64,000 nucleotides of DNA, taken from Asparagopsis taxiformis (taxonomy: Eukaryota; Rhodophyta; Florideophyceae; Bonnemaisoniales; Bonnemaisoniaceae). Position 1 is the first letter of the stretch, and the number at the start of each line of letters is the position of its first letter. The translations under genes and the position numbers were made by a program. Location: the NCBI GenBank assembly GCA_030407315.1, contig JALQPE010002041.1, forward strand, positions 186,001-250,000, read 5' to 3'. A model generated the notes under the pieces. It saw nothing but the letters and a program-made list of their open reading frames with translations. It ran no database searches and was not told the origin of the DNA. Shown one piece after another: positions 50,093-59,770 of this stretch.

Positions 50093-51316
50093 ATGCAAAC
50101 CTCCGCAGAGCTGTTGAGCACCTCTCTGATGGACGAACTACCCGAAACCCGTCTCCCTCGCGTGCGCAAGCGCAGCCCGAGCCTCGACTCGGACAAGAAA
50201 CGCCATCGTCCCGACTCTGATTCACCGGACACTCGTTCTCGTTCCAATCACGACCGTCCGTCCTGGGACCGCGATGCCTATCCCTCATCGCGTCGTCAAT
50301 CCTCACATCATGCGCGCCCCTCCTACAAGCCCTACTCCTCCTACGAGCCCGCCCGTTCCAATGCGCCCCCATACGAGAACGGCTATGCCAACAGTTCAAA
50401 TGCTGCCTATCAGCCGCCTCCTGTGGTCAAACCGCATCCATCGCCGCAATCGAACAGAAGTAGGCGTCTCTATGTTGGAAATATTCCGTATCACGTCGGG
50501 CTCACTGATATCGCTCTCACGCAGTTCTTTTCTGCCCTTTATGTGGCTGGATTTGGTCCGAATAAGGCCGGCCAAGTGTTGCCCGTGGTGTCGTTTTGGC
50601 TCCAGGCTGACGGCAAGTTTGGCTTTGTGGAATTGCGCGGTGCGCAGGAAACAGTCAATATGATGCAGTTTCATGGCGTCTTTCTGCACAGGAGACCGCT
50701 GCGTATCAATCGCCCTTCCGACTACAGGGCCGAGCTGCAGGACCCCGCGGATGTCTATCTAAAACCCGATGTTGTTAATATTCAAGCTGTTATGGAATTG
50801 TGCGATAAACTTGGTGGCATTGCTGCTGCTCCTGCCCATCTTGCTGCCATTGCTGCATCGCAGGGCTCCAAGGAGGAACCTAATATAGCGCGCAATGACC
50901 CTAATCCTGGTGCCCACTCTGGACAGGCAAAACTTGAGTCTGCACCATTGGATGCAACCAAGTCGCCTTCAAATGATGGTGACCTACCAGACGTTGAAGG
51001 GAAGGAAGCAACGGTTATTGCACTGAAAGACATTTTCCAAGATGAGGATCTCAACGGTACGGACGCTGATATTGAAGAACTTGTCGAGGAAATCAGGGAT
51101 GGTTGTGAGCAGGATGGCCCTGTTGAGACGGTTGTGATTCCGAGAACTGGTCCGTGGAGGCGCACAGCGTTTGTACAGTTCAAGAACAGCGGGTCTGTGA
51201 ATCCTGCAATTGAACGTCTACGAAAAATTGAATTTGACAAGCGCAAGATAGCACCACATGTTGTAGAAAATTGTGAAACCGCTGCTGAGGCTGCGGAAAG
51301 ACAGCCTGCATCATAA
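50093..51316 (+). CDS. U2AF2: U2AF large subunit (U2AF65-like) lacking RRM2
   Basis: Recognises the 3' end of introns. The N-terminal 110 residues are Arg/Ser/Asp-rich with a single Trp58 in a basic context (RPSWDRDAYP), a plausible ligand motif for the small U2AF subunit. RRM1 at about 125-208 is convincing: RLYVGNIPYHVGLTD (RNP2) and KFGFVELR (RNP1), ending HRRPLRINRPSDY as in U2AF65. Residues 215-304 are low-complexity with no second RRM. The C-terminal UHM (about 305-395) reads ALKDIFQDEDL, EELVEEIRDGCEQDGPVETV and PRTGPWRRTAFVQF. Its Arg-x-Phe motif, which grips the partner Trp, appears as Ile379-Glu-Phe381. ATG at 50093; 407 residues against about 475 in animals. Confidence 0.88.
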   Translation: MQTSAELLSTSLMDELPETRLPRVRKRSPSLDSDKKRHRPDSDSPDTRSRSNHDRPSWDRDAYPSSRRQSSHHARPSYKPYSSYEPARSNAPPYENGYANSSNAAYQPPPVVKPHPSPQSNRSRRLYVGNIPYHVGLTDIALTQFFSALYVAGFGPNKAGQVLPVVSFWLQADGKFGFVELRGAQETVNMMQFHGVFLHRRPLRINRPSDYRAELQDPADVYLKPDVVNIQAVMELCDKLGGIAAAPAHLAAIAASQGSKEEPNIARNDPNPGAHSGQAKLESAPLDATKSPSNDGDLPDVEGKEATVIALKDIFQDEDLNGTDADIEELVEEIRDGCEQDGPVETVVIPRTGPWRRTAFVQFKNSGSVNPAIERLRKIEFDKRKIAPHVVENCETAAEAAERQPAS

Positions 51317-51526
51317 GCGGAACGGCAAGTTTTATTCATTGAATCGTGTGCGACAAGAGTGGCAAGGCGTTTGCGGACTGACGAAGATAAGCACCTTCTG
51401 ACCCCACCTTCTATCGTCACCTACGTGTTGGAAGTCTGCGACGACGTTTGACGAAATGTTGATATATGCATCTGTGAGTATCTTGTTGACAGGACATCGA
51501 AGAGGAAATGCCGAAAAGAAGCCGTT

Positions 51527-53021
51527 TCAAACCCTCGTTGCGGAGTAAGTCACACCATCGGCCTGTTTGCGGAACCTGAACGGCTTTCTTGAAAATGACA
51601 TACAATTTGTTATCCGTCGTCTTGCCTCTTTCATATCACATGCTAAATGGGGCACTCTTTCCAGGAATTCTTTGACAATGTCATCAATGAGCGCTTGATT
51701 GTTGTGTTTCCAAATGATATCTGCTATGTGCGGCGCCAGGTTATCCGAAGCATCGGTAATGGGTGGTATAGGTGGATCCGCGCTGGTGAAACCGATTCTC
51801 TCGGTGCTGGACGCTTTCTTTTTCCTCTTCTTTGACGCATTGCCATCTGCCACAGCACTAGAACCAAACTTGGAGCCCTGCATAGCTTCCCCGGGCTGCA
51901 GGTTTCTGTGCGGATGCATTTGATTCAACAACTTTGCATAGCGACCCTTACCCCTTTTTCCTCCTTTTTCTATCATTTTCTCGAGAAATTTGATCTCCAG
52001 CTGATCTCGTTGTACTTTCTTGACGCGGCACATTGCTTGAGTCTCAAGTTCTGTAGTTATCTTTGATGTAATTGCCCTGATGATGATGTAAAATTTGAGA
52101 TGTCGTAGAAATGTTAGAACATTTTTGCACTGGAGCATTGCCAATAATAGGTGAAACGTACCGTTGTGTTGCCGTATTGATGGCATTGATGTTCCTCAAG
52201 TGCCAATGATTCTTTGAGGTCGCACAGGTATGACAGTGGAGGGTTAGACAGTCGCTTCGATTTTCCAATAAACATCTTTTCAATCAATAATAACATACAA
52301 GTCGGATTTCGGTCAACACGCCGTCATCTTGTTGCGGGTCGAGGAGGCCGACTTGCTCCAGCTCGACACGTAATCTATCCTCCCACACACGATTGAATTC
52401 GTGTACAAGATCGGGTGGACCTTCCATCCACGTGTCTTCAGCGGTCAACGCCGGACGCACTTTGGAGGCGGTGGCATGACCCTTTCCCTCGTCCAGAAAG
52501 GCGGCAGTGATGCGTTGAGATAGCGGGAAACTCTGCAAGCATGGAAGAATTGGATCCTGCTCCGATTGTTCCTCCTCTTTGGCTAAAGCACTCGCAAGCG
52601 CTGGAACGGTTGGCGTTTCGACATGTGAGGTCTCTAATTGTTTAAGATCCTCTATACCAATTGGGTGAAAGAACTGCCAATATCCGAAGACGAGAGATTG
52701 AGAATCATAATGCATGACGGGTGGACGCGTCGTGTCCCAGGAGCATCAAACAATTGGATAATGCAGGTGTTAGAATTTAATTATAAATTAACAGAGCGTA
52801 CACAGCGTCAAGTGTAACGGCAGCGCGGCACATTCGCCATTCATTCAACCAAGAAGCAAGCAAGCGAGCGAGCGAACCAAGCAAGGCGCAACGCGACAAA
52901 TGCATGTGCAACATACCGGTTCGACGTGGTACCAGAAGAGGTCTTGTGTGCTATGCACGAGTGGGTCGTAGGTTCCCTTGGGAACAAAGGTGTTGCTTGG
53001 AAGAGAGTCCTGCAGAGGCAT
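51527..53021 (-). CDS. TADA3: ADA3/NGG1 (SAGA subunit), four exons
   Basis: Subunit of SAGA/ATAC histone acetyltransferase modules, linking ADA2-GCN5. The gene must be spliced: exon 1 53021-52917, exon 2 52673-52299, exon 3 52211-52162, exon 4 52076-51527, giving 1080 nt and 359 residues. Joined this way the frame is kept at every junction and the ADA3 pattern appears across them: LFWYHVEP joined to FFHPIGIEDLKQLE, then LTAEDTWMEG, RLRVELEQVGLLDP and LTEIR, then LRNINAIN and RVKKVQRDQLE. Exon 1 starts at the ATG at 53021. Donors are GTATGT, GTATGT and GTACGT; acceptors CAG, AAG and CAG; each intron holds a TCTAAC branch site. The C-terminal 150 residues resemble the family only weakly. Confidence 0.82.
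52077..52161 (-). other. ADA3 intron 3 (85 nt)
   Basis: Donor GTACGT at 52161-52156, branch TTCTAAC (CTAAC at 52117-52113), acceptor CAG ending at 52077, again the first AG after the branch. Splits a CGG codon (phase 2). Confidence 0.8.
52212..52298 (-). other. ADA3 intron 2 (87 nt)
   Basis: Donor GTATGT at 52298-52293, branch TCTAAC (CTAAC at 52247-52243), acceptor AAAG ending at 52212. The acceptor is the first AG after the branch site. Phase 0. Confidence 0.8.
52674..52916 (-). other. ADA3 intron 1 (243 nt, AG-free)
   Basis: Donor GTATGT at 52916-52911, acceptor CAG ending at 52674. Branch site TCTAAC with the CTAAC at 52773-52769, about 96 nt from the acceptor. No AG occurs anywhere in the intron before the acceptor. 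Confidence 0.8.
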
Positions 53022-53894
53022 TTCGGCGCGCAATTGGCATCGCTTGACCGCGCACTGATGCGGAGACCATTCGAGTTGGCGCTGGGTCGATTTGTTTGGG
53101 CGCGCGCGTTAGTGGACAGCGCAAGCGTGTGGCGATTGTGGATGCTGCTTTAGATGCTGGTCATTCCGCGGTGCAACGGCGAAAAGTCTGCGGCACGGGT
53201 AGAGCGGGGTGGCAGCCGCGTTTGGCGGAAAAAGGCAGCGGCAGCAAGGTTGATGTCGCTCAACGCGGACTTGCGCTGAATTTTCAAAATTACAATTTTA
53301 TTTTACTGCACTGTCATATCGAATCAAATTTGTTGAAAAGTGCACTAAGGCCCTTTCTGTTGCACTCGCGTTTTGGCGCCTTGTTCATGCCTGCAGTCGG
53401 TCAGTCGCTCGCTCTACTCCATACAGTAGATTTGAGGGCCACTGTGCCGGTCACTGTCAACACATCGCTTCATCATCGTGTCATCGTAGAGCGACATTGG
53501 CAATGATGGCGCCTACGCGTATTTCGGGCGCACATTGCTCCGCCGAGCATTCCAATTCCCGCAACATGTTACACTGCTGTAAATACAGTAGGCAGTGGAA
53601 TGCACGTGATCGTGTTTGGCACCAATTACAGCGAATCAGATGAGTTTACTGCTGAAGAGCGCTCCTTAGATGGACCGAGCACGTGAACAAGAATAAGGCA
53701 AAGTAAGTTTCTGTTGATTTAGTTTGACGATTCGACCTAATCTTCACAAGCAGAGGCGCCAAGCCTGAGGAAAGCAGTCCAACGAAAAGCAGAACAATCT
53801 GAGCATAAAGTACAACACATTTACAAGGCAGCAAAGCGGCCAGAAGCGGCAGGACGGAAACAAACAAGGCATGCTCATCACAAACGGAGCACAA
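53022..53894. other. Intergenic, upstream of ADA3
   Basis: No gene recognised. ORFs of up to 136 codons on + open with TTG and have no domain. Confidence 0.4.
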
Positions 53895-54374
53895 TCAAAA
53901 GTCAAATGGATCTTTGTCATTACGACTGTCAGCAATTTCTTGCCGGTCCTCCTCGAATGACGGGAGCTTCTTCTCGTTCCAAACCGATGCGAGCTGGGCA
54001 ATGTGGGCATTGGTGAGATCTGTGAGCGAGGTCAGAACAGGGGTGGGGGAACGTCTGAGGCGGGTGCGTGGGGTCGTCGGTTGACTGTTTTCACGACTGG
54101 AAGTGGACGGTGTCTTTGCACCGGGCGGAGTGGCAGCGCCGAGCTCTGGGATGAGTTCGACAGGTCCGAAGACGAGGTTTTTCTGCAAAGTGCGTGGATG
54201 CTTTGCAGGCGGACGCGTCGGGAGGGAGGAAGGTGACTGCGTCATTGTGTTGGAGGGCGGATGTGAATACAGCGATGGGAGGGACGGGAGCGTCGGTAAA
54301 GCGAGATGAGCTGCTGTTATAGGGAGCGGAGCGGAGATGTGTGGCGGTTTGGGTGGTGTTGCTGCACGGAACAT
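53895..54374 (-). CDS. Pro/Ser/Thr-rich hypothetical protein
   Basis: 159 residues from the ATG at 54374 (116 from 54245). No family recognised. It is rich in SP/TP dipeptides (for example TTPRTRLRRSPTPVLTS), suggesting phosphorylation by proline-directed kinases. A more ordered C-terminal part (TDLTNAHIAQLASVWNEKKL, then a Glu/Asp-rich helix) ends DPFDF. Support comes from a same-strand TATA box 40 nt upstream of the ATG and from the loss of low-complexity bias in the last 60 residues. The frame extends further upstream only to TTG. Confidence 0.5.
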   Translation of the reverse strand: MFRAATPPKPPHISAPLPITAAHLALPTLPSLPSLYSHPPSNTMTQSPSSLPTRPPAKHPRTLQKNLVFGPVELIPELGAATPPGAKTPSTSSRENSQPTTPRTRLRRSPTPVLTSLTDLTNAHIAQLASVWNEKKLPSFEEDRQEIADSRNDKDPFDF

Positions 54375-54413
54375 ATGACGATGGCATTGGCCCGACGGTG
54401 GGGGGGCGGGGCG

Positions 54414-54421
54414 AATATATA
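54414..54421 (-). promoter_or_regulatory. TATA box for the Pro/Ser-rich gene
   Basis: Minus strand reads CCTATATATTCG. With a usual 25-30 nt offset, transcription would begin about 10-15 nt before the ATG at 54374, a very short leader. Confidence 0.5.
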
Positions 54422-55950
54422 GGCGGCGGGGTGGGCGCGCACGGTCGCCCTGCTGACTGTATTGCAAATGGCAACCGGTTAAAATTGAATGGAATTATTG
54501 TTGAAATATGACGTAGTGGTTTTGTGTGCCGTGGCGTCGCGTGTACAAAACGCCGTGGCGTGTTGTGCTGCAGAACGCTCGATGTTTATGTTACTTGCGC
54601 TGCGCCAATCTCAACATTGCTCTCAGGTTTTGTCAATCATTATATGCGGCCGTGTGCCAATGAAATGGCGTAAGTGCGCGCTTCCGCTGCCCCACACCAT
54701 TCGCCCCTGCTGTGTGCAGCCAATGGCCGCGGTCCCCATTTGCTGTACATACGCTTTGTTGGATACCGACACAATCCACGTGTAATCGCTCACGCTGCCT
54801 GTAAACCTTGTCCGTCGAGCCATAATGAAGACACTCGTGCTTTCATCGCACCCTTTGCTCACCACCTACATAGATGACGCTACTCTATCACGAGCCTGGT
54901 CCCGCTATGCATCGTAATTGCCACGCTCTACTATCTCGCCTCCCCGCACTGTTGCGAGACTTGCGGCTCTTTATACAGCTGCATCATTTGCCGTTTCATC
55001 GTCATGAAGGTGATGCTCGGTTCTTCTCTCTTGTAAACTATTTGCATGTGGCGCCGCCGTCGTATCATCATAACATGCTTGTCTTTGATAACTAAATTGT
55101 TGACAAAAGTAGGTATGCCGCTGGATGTCACGGCTCGGTAGGTTCCTTGTTGAACGCACAGTTATGGGACCTTTCATGATAATGACCCCTTCTGATTCCA
55201 AAAGGAGGATCTAAGCAGAACTGCGTATCGTTGCTGAGTTGGCAAAATAAGCGTAGAAACAATGAAAACTGCAACAATACCATAGTGCAGTGCTATACTT
55301 ACCTGGATGCTGTAATTTCAAGTATCGACAAATTTAATACACAAATAATACACGGGTCGCACCCGTGCGGCCCGCCTCTGCTGTTTCCTCCGTCGCATTA
55401 CATATCGCTGCACGAGGAACAGAACAAAATTGCGTGCGACAACAAGAGTGCGCAGTGCACCTGCCCCGTCAGCAGTGCGAGATTGCCAATCTCTACTGAC
55501 CTGCGAGTATGCATCTCCAACCATGCCTTATGTGCTCTAGTTGGGATCATGATGATCGGCTTGTGTCTGCAGCAAGCTTTCTTTGCGCACAATCGTGACA
55601 TCCTGCAATGGTGTGCGAGCACACGCACTGCATCTCGCAACCGGTCGCCAATATGATCACATCTTTGTTATACAAGATCGATTCCAATGTCGATCTGCAG
55701 CAGCGCTCCTTCGCTCGTGAGATTTCCATCCATTTTTTTCATTGGCTGCTTCCCATTTTCTACCTCGATCTCGAGCCTGTAACGGAAAATATCCAAATTT
55801 ATTTCTGTCCAAGACCTTGCCAGTGCCTCCGTGACATGACGACAAATTGCTTGTAATTTTGCCAATTGTTCAATCATTTACCAATCCTTTGACCACTGTA
55901 AATTTTTCAAATTATTTCTAGGCTCACAATTGCCACGCCCATTCAATACA
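54422..55950. other. Intergenic, no gene recognised
   Basis: About 1.5 kb. Short ORFs on both strands, none with a domain. It contains a perfect 5'-splice-site consensus on the minus strand (55305-55295) and a 7-bp hairpin CACGGGT-CGC-ACCCGTG near 55351-55367. A spliced gene on the minus strand was looked for and not found. Confidence 0.45.
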
Positions 55951-57336
55951 ATGCCTGTTACTTGTCCTGTTTGCCAACCAATTTCGTTCCCCACCACAGA
56001 AACCAAGTTCAATCCGATTGACGATACCTGCAACGTATCTACATCACCGCACCACAATTCAGGCCCAATTATGCTTGTGACTGCAGATACTGCCGCTCGG
56101 CGTATCGCTGATTTCTTCGAAAACAATCACCAGAGTCTAGACAGTCTCGATCTATCCAATCTAGACCTGCAGCAATTTCCACCATGCCTGCAGCAATACA
56201 TGCTCAAGTATCCAACAATCGCCGCTCGCATCAAGTTGATTAACCTCGCAAACAACAATCTATGCACATTACCAAATTTCCTCCAGCATTTACCCAACCT
56301 TGAAATCCTCTTCCTGCTGCGCAATTCGTTCACAACCATTCCAGATGTCATTCAGCACCTCCCGTCCCTCTACATGCTCAGTTTCAAAGAAAATCGTCTC
56401 ACCGGCACTATACGCGCTTCAATGCTCCCTATAAACATCTCATGGCTCATACTAACATCCAATCAAATTACATCCCTTTCTGACGATTTCGCCGCCAAAT
56501 GCAGCAAAGTGCGCAAATTAATGCTGTCAAACAACGCGCTATCGCATCTGCCAATCTCATTCGGCCAACAAATGCGCTCATTAGAACTACTCCGTCTCTC
56601 CAACAACCGCTTGCAAACCTTTCCACATCTGCTCTTCCAGCTCCCAAACCTCAAATGGCTCTCCCTCGCCGGCAATCCATGCACGGGCGGCATCATCAAA
56701 AACGCCGCCAGCCTGCCATCCGAATCGCGCATCCACTCTCTAGACCAACAATACGACATCCAGTGGCAGAGGGCGCTCGGATCCGGCGCGTCGGGCGCAG
56801 CATACCCGGGCGTTGAGCGTGTCACACGTCAGAAAGTAGCGGTGAAAAAGTTTCAAAGCGCCGCCGGGTCGGATGGACGATCATTGGACGAAGTGTCAGT
56901 AACACTTGCAGCACGCGGTGTAACAGGCGTCGTACAAGCACTGGGATACAGCGTGGATATAAACGGCGATTTAATGCTGGTTACGGAGCTGGTCGATGGA
57001 AATGCACGCGTCTTAGCCGCTGCGCCTAGTTTTATCAGTTGCACACGTAGCGTGTACACGCGAGACAGACGCTTCGACGAGCCGGAGGCCAGACGTATCT
57101 GTGACGCGGTTCAAGACGCAGTCTGCGGCCTGTTGGATCGCGGTATCGCGCATGGTGACGTGTATGCGCACAATATTCTGGTCGGTGATCGCGCGACAGA
57201 TGGTTCGCTACCGGTCGTTCTGGCCGATTTTGGCGCCGCTTGGCGCGTTGGACAGGAGGAAATGGAGGGCATTCGCGCGATTGAAATGCGCGCTCTCGCG
57301 GTTTTTCAAAAGGAGATTTGGGATCGTGTCGGGTGA
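55951..57336 (+). CDS. Leucine-rich repeat protein with a reduced C-terminal protein kinase domain
   Basis: 461 residues from the ATG at 55951. LRRs run from about 60 to 250 (LDSLDLSNLDLQQFP, LKLINLANNNLCTLP, LRLSNNRLQTFP, LKWLSLAGNP). A kinase-like domain follows: Gly-rich loop LGSGASGAAYPG (277-288), Lys299 in VAVKKF, catalytic loop HGDVYAHNIL (401-410) with Asp403 and no Arg before it, and ADFGAAW with Asp426. The protein ends 35 residues after DFG, with no APE motif or C-lobe helices. I recall LRR-kinases with this HGDxYAHN loop from algae; membership is from memory. No signal peptide or membrane span, so cytosolic. Confidence 0.82.
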   Translation: MPVTCPVCQPISFPTTETKFNPIDDTCNVSTSPHHNSGPIMLVTADTAARRIADFFENNHQSLDSLDLSNLDLQQFPPCLQQYMLKYPTIAARIKLINLANNNLCTLPNFLQHLPNLEILFLLRNSFTTIPDVIQHLPSLYMLSFKENRLTGTIRASMLPINISWLILTSNQITSLSDDFAAKCSKVRKLMLSNNALSHLPISFGQQMRSLELLRLSNNRLQTFPHLLFQLPNLKWLSLAGNPCTGGIIKNAASLPSESRIHSLDQQYDIQWQRALGSGASGAAYPGVERVTRQKVAVKKFQSAAGSDGRSLDEVSVTLAARGVTGVVQALGYSVDINGDLMLVTELVDGNARVLAAAPSFISCTRSVYTRDRRFDEPEARRICDAVQDAVCGLLDRGIAHGDVYAHNILVGDRATDGSLPVVLADFGAAWRVGQEEMEGIRAIEMRALAVFQKEIWDRVG

Positions 57337-57886
57337 TTTCGACGCTGCTTTTTGACGGGGATTTTGAATTGGTGTCTTCCCCCCGAGATGTAGATATATT
57401 GCGCTCAGACTAGGTTTTGATTCGATTAGACCCCAGGACCATGTCGATCTTCCACAGCGGTCCTGGACCAGCTGCACGCGTAGTACTTTGAAATGGACGT
57501 ACTTGCATGATACTTGACATATATGAAGAAAATTGCGCGGGCGCTACCGCCTGCGCGATTCGCACGACACGCATAAGTACACTGTGTACAGTAGTTGACA
57601 ATTATCATAATTAGCGTGCTCGTACGATGTACTCTATGTAACAAAGCATCGGTTCTGTAGACGTTCTCTGCAGATATACTGTAGGATCCATACCCGTACA
57701 AGGGTATCATGAAATTTTTCCTTCTCGTACAGTACAGTTAGCATCGTGCGCAAACCCACAGAACATTGCCACCGCCCACGCTGCTCGATACCACGCTCTC
57801 CGATCGCGCAGACCTCCAGCAGTCCTATCGTATTTTCAACCAAATATATTTCAAGTCTGTTCAGCCCACGCGTCACCAGGATTCAA
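57337..57886. other. Intergenic, 5' region of RsfS
   Basis: Tandem spacer. The RsfS frame is open from 57746 but without an ATG. No other gene seen. Confidence 0.4.
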
Positions 57887-58585
57887 ATGCATGGAATACT
57901 GCGAGCAGCCAACGCGTCACGTCTCCGACTCCACCATGCCGTTCTCCACACACCAGCAACGAAACGACTCGCACCAATTCGCTTCTTGACCGAGCACTTC
58001 ACACCGGCCTCCCAAAGTATAAGCGAGCAGAACAAAGAACGGGCGCGACGCTATCTCGAGCAGCACGGCTCCGCAGCAGACGCGCAGGCGTTCATCGATG
58101 CGAGCAACGAGTCGCAGCAGACGTCACTGCACGCCGAAAAGCCGTCGGCGCGTGAGAGGGCGCTTGCCAGAATTAAGAAACATCTCCCAGTGGTGACTGG
58201 CGATGTACCGCGCACAGAGACGATTGCAAAGTTACTGCAATTGGAGCATGGTGCGTTTGATGTGACGATTGTCGACGTACGAGACAAGGCGCCATTTACC
58301 AACGAGATCGTCGTCTGCTCTGCGCTGACGCCGAATCATGTGCTGGCGATCGCGGACGGGCTGAAAGACGATTTGCGCAGATGCGACATTCGTATCAATG
58401 GTGACATTGTTGGCATTTGTGGACGTGATTCGCGCGATTGGATGGCGATTGATGTCGGCGCTACGGTTGTTCATATCATGACGGAGGAGACGCGTCAGCG
58501 ATATGATCTGGAGGGGCTTTGGATGCCGGATGTGGCGCCGCCGCCGCCGCCTACGGTGATTGAGGGAGACGGTTTGGGTCGGTGA
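57887..58585 (+). CDS. rsfS: Ribosome silencing factor RsfS/Iojap family
   Basis: Binds ribosomal protein uL14 of the large organellar subunit and blocks subunit joining. The domain lies at about 110-215 and shows the family signature: TIVDVRDKAPFTNEIVVCSA, then GRDSRDWMAIDVGATVVHIM and TRQRYDLEGLW. The N-terminal 45 residues from the ATG at 57887 are basic with few acidic residues (MHGILRAANASRLRLHHAVL), a good mitochondrial presequence, so MALSU1-like. A Pro-rich tail ends the protein. 232 residues. Confidence 0.88.
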   Translation: MHGILRAANASRLRLHHAVLHTPATKRLAPIRFLTEHFTPASQSISEQNKERARRYLEQHGSAADAQAFIDASNESQQTSLHAEKPSARERALARIKKHLPVVTGDVPRTETIAKLLQLEHGAFDVTIVDVRDKAPFTNEIVVCSALTPNHVLAIADGLKDDLRRCDIRINGDIVGICGRDSRDWMAIDVGATVVHIMTEETRQRYDLEGLWMPDVAPPPPPTVIEGDGLGR

Positions 58586-58887
58586 CAAGGATGCGGTCGT
58601 TAATGAGTCGGAAAGCATTTGATGCAGTGTTGGATTACTCTGCTGTATGAATGACGTAGAGAAATAGGATATTTGTGGATGCTGTGTCGTTGTGGATTGC
58701 TAACAGATGGGTTGGATTGGCAAGAAAAGGATAGGTGTAAATACGATTGGAGCTGGTTTACTAAAAGAATTGAAGACCGACACGGCTACAGAAACAGATA
58801 TGTACACGGTGTGGCAGCAGAGGCACCAGCTGTGATAGTACTAGTTATACAATTTTGGATAGTGGCAATGCAGCCAGATTGGGAGAA
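58586..58887. other. Convergent spacer, no gene
   Basis: 3' ends of the RsfS and RING genes; nothing else seen. Confidence 0.35.
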
Positions 58888-59349
58888 TTAAGCGGCATGA
58901 AACTGTTCAGCCTCAACGTATTCCATAACCTTGGCACAAATGGGGCAGAACCTGCCGCCGCTTCTAAACTCCCAGGCCACTATACACTGCAGATGGAAGG
59001 AATGTCCACATTTGGAGGAAATCTTGGGGTTATCAGGGGCATACGTCTCGAGGCACGTTGGACAGACGTCCTCATTCTCGTCATCAAGCAGGTTGTAGAC
59101 GGCGTTGGAGTCTGGAACGAGCGGGGGAGGTGGCGGTGCAATGGCGGCACCCTGCGAAGCGGCCGAAATCGACAGCTTATCTTCTGAGACGCAAGCGCGC
59201 TGACGCAGCGCGGTGGAGCGCTCTCGCGTGGCAGGCACGGCCGACTGTTCAACGCGTCGCGAAGCTGGCACGCGTCCATAGCGTGCGTGCGCAGACGAGT
59301 CTGAGAAATCGCCGAGGCATTCGGAAACGGAGGACCAGGACGCGCCCAT
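58888..59349 (-). CDS. RING-H2 E3 ubiquitin ligase with predicted N-myristoylation
   Basis: 153 residues from the ATG at 59349. The protein begins MGASWSS, an N-myristoylation consensus with Cys11 available for palmitoylation. A RING-H2 domain occupies 96-138: Cys96, Cys99, Cys114, His116, His119, Cys122, Cys135, Cys138 (DVCPTCLETYAPDNPKI, CGHSFHLQC, CPICAKVMEY). The spacing and the PTCLE/NPKI wording match a plant group of small membrane-attached RING ligases. Between them is a Ser/Ala/Pro-rich linker. The upstream frame opens only with TTG. Confidence 0.85.
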   Translation of the reverse strand: MGASWSSVSECLGDFSDSSAHARYGRVPASRRVEQSAVPATRERSTALRQRACVSEDKLSISAASQGAAIAPPPPPLVPDSNAVYNLLDDENEDVCPTCLETYAPDNPKISSKCGHSFHLQCIVAWEFRSGGRFCPICAKVMEYVEAEQFHAA

Positions 59350-59770
59350 AGCAGAGGACAGGACGGGACGGAGCGGCGCGACAACACAACGGTGCGGAAT
59401 AAAACCGAGACGGAACAAAGGAGAACAGAAGAGGATGGGTGGGATGCACTAGCGGCGATGCGCGCTCTCAAAGCCAGACGCTGTCGTGGTCGGTGGGTAC
59501 ATGAACATGGATTGGGAGGATAGAAAGTGGTTAAAGTTGGAGCGATGATGTGTGAATTTTTTTTCTCTCCTGTTTGTACTCACTCAACTGTGATATGTGG
59601 GGCAGCGCGGGGCACAATTTTCGTTCAATGCTGGCCCGTGCCACGGAGCCGACAACTATTCCAAATCATGGCCCGTTTCATTTTCCCTCCGGACCGTTTG
59701 GGCCGCGTATTTCCAACACAAATTGCTGACGTGATGCAACGACCGCCAGGCAATACCGCGGCGCGTCGTC
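59350..59770. other. Divergent promoter region, RING / PPIL3
   Basis: About 420 bp, no TATA box or other element identified with confidence. Confidence 0.35.

Noticed and set aside
53096..53506. 136-codon + ORF upstream of ADA3
   Set aside because: Opens with TTG and lies over the ADA3 promoter; no recognisable domain.
55295..55420. U1 snRNA gene
   Set aside because: Only the 5' 11 nt match. The following sequence has no GATCA-GAAG loop for U1-70K and no Sm site, so the hit is kept only as an odd motif.
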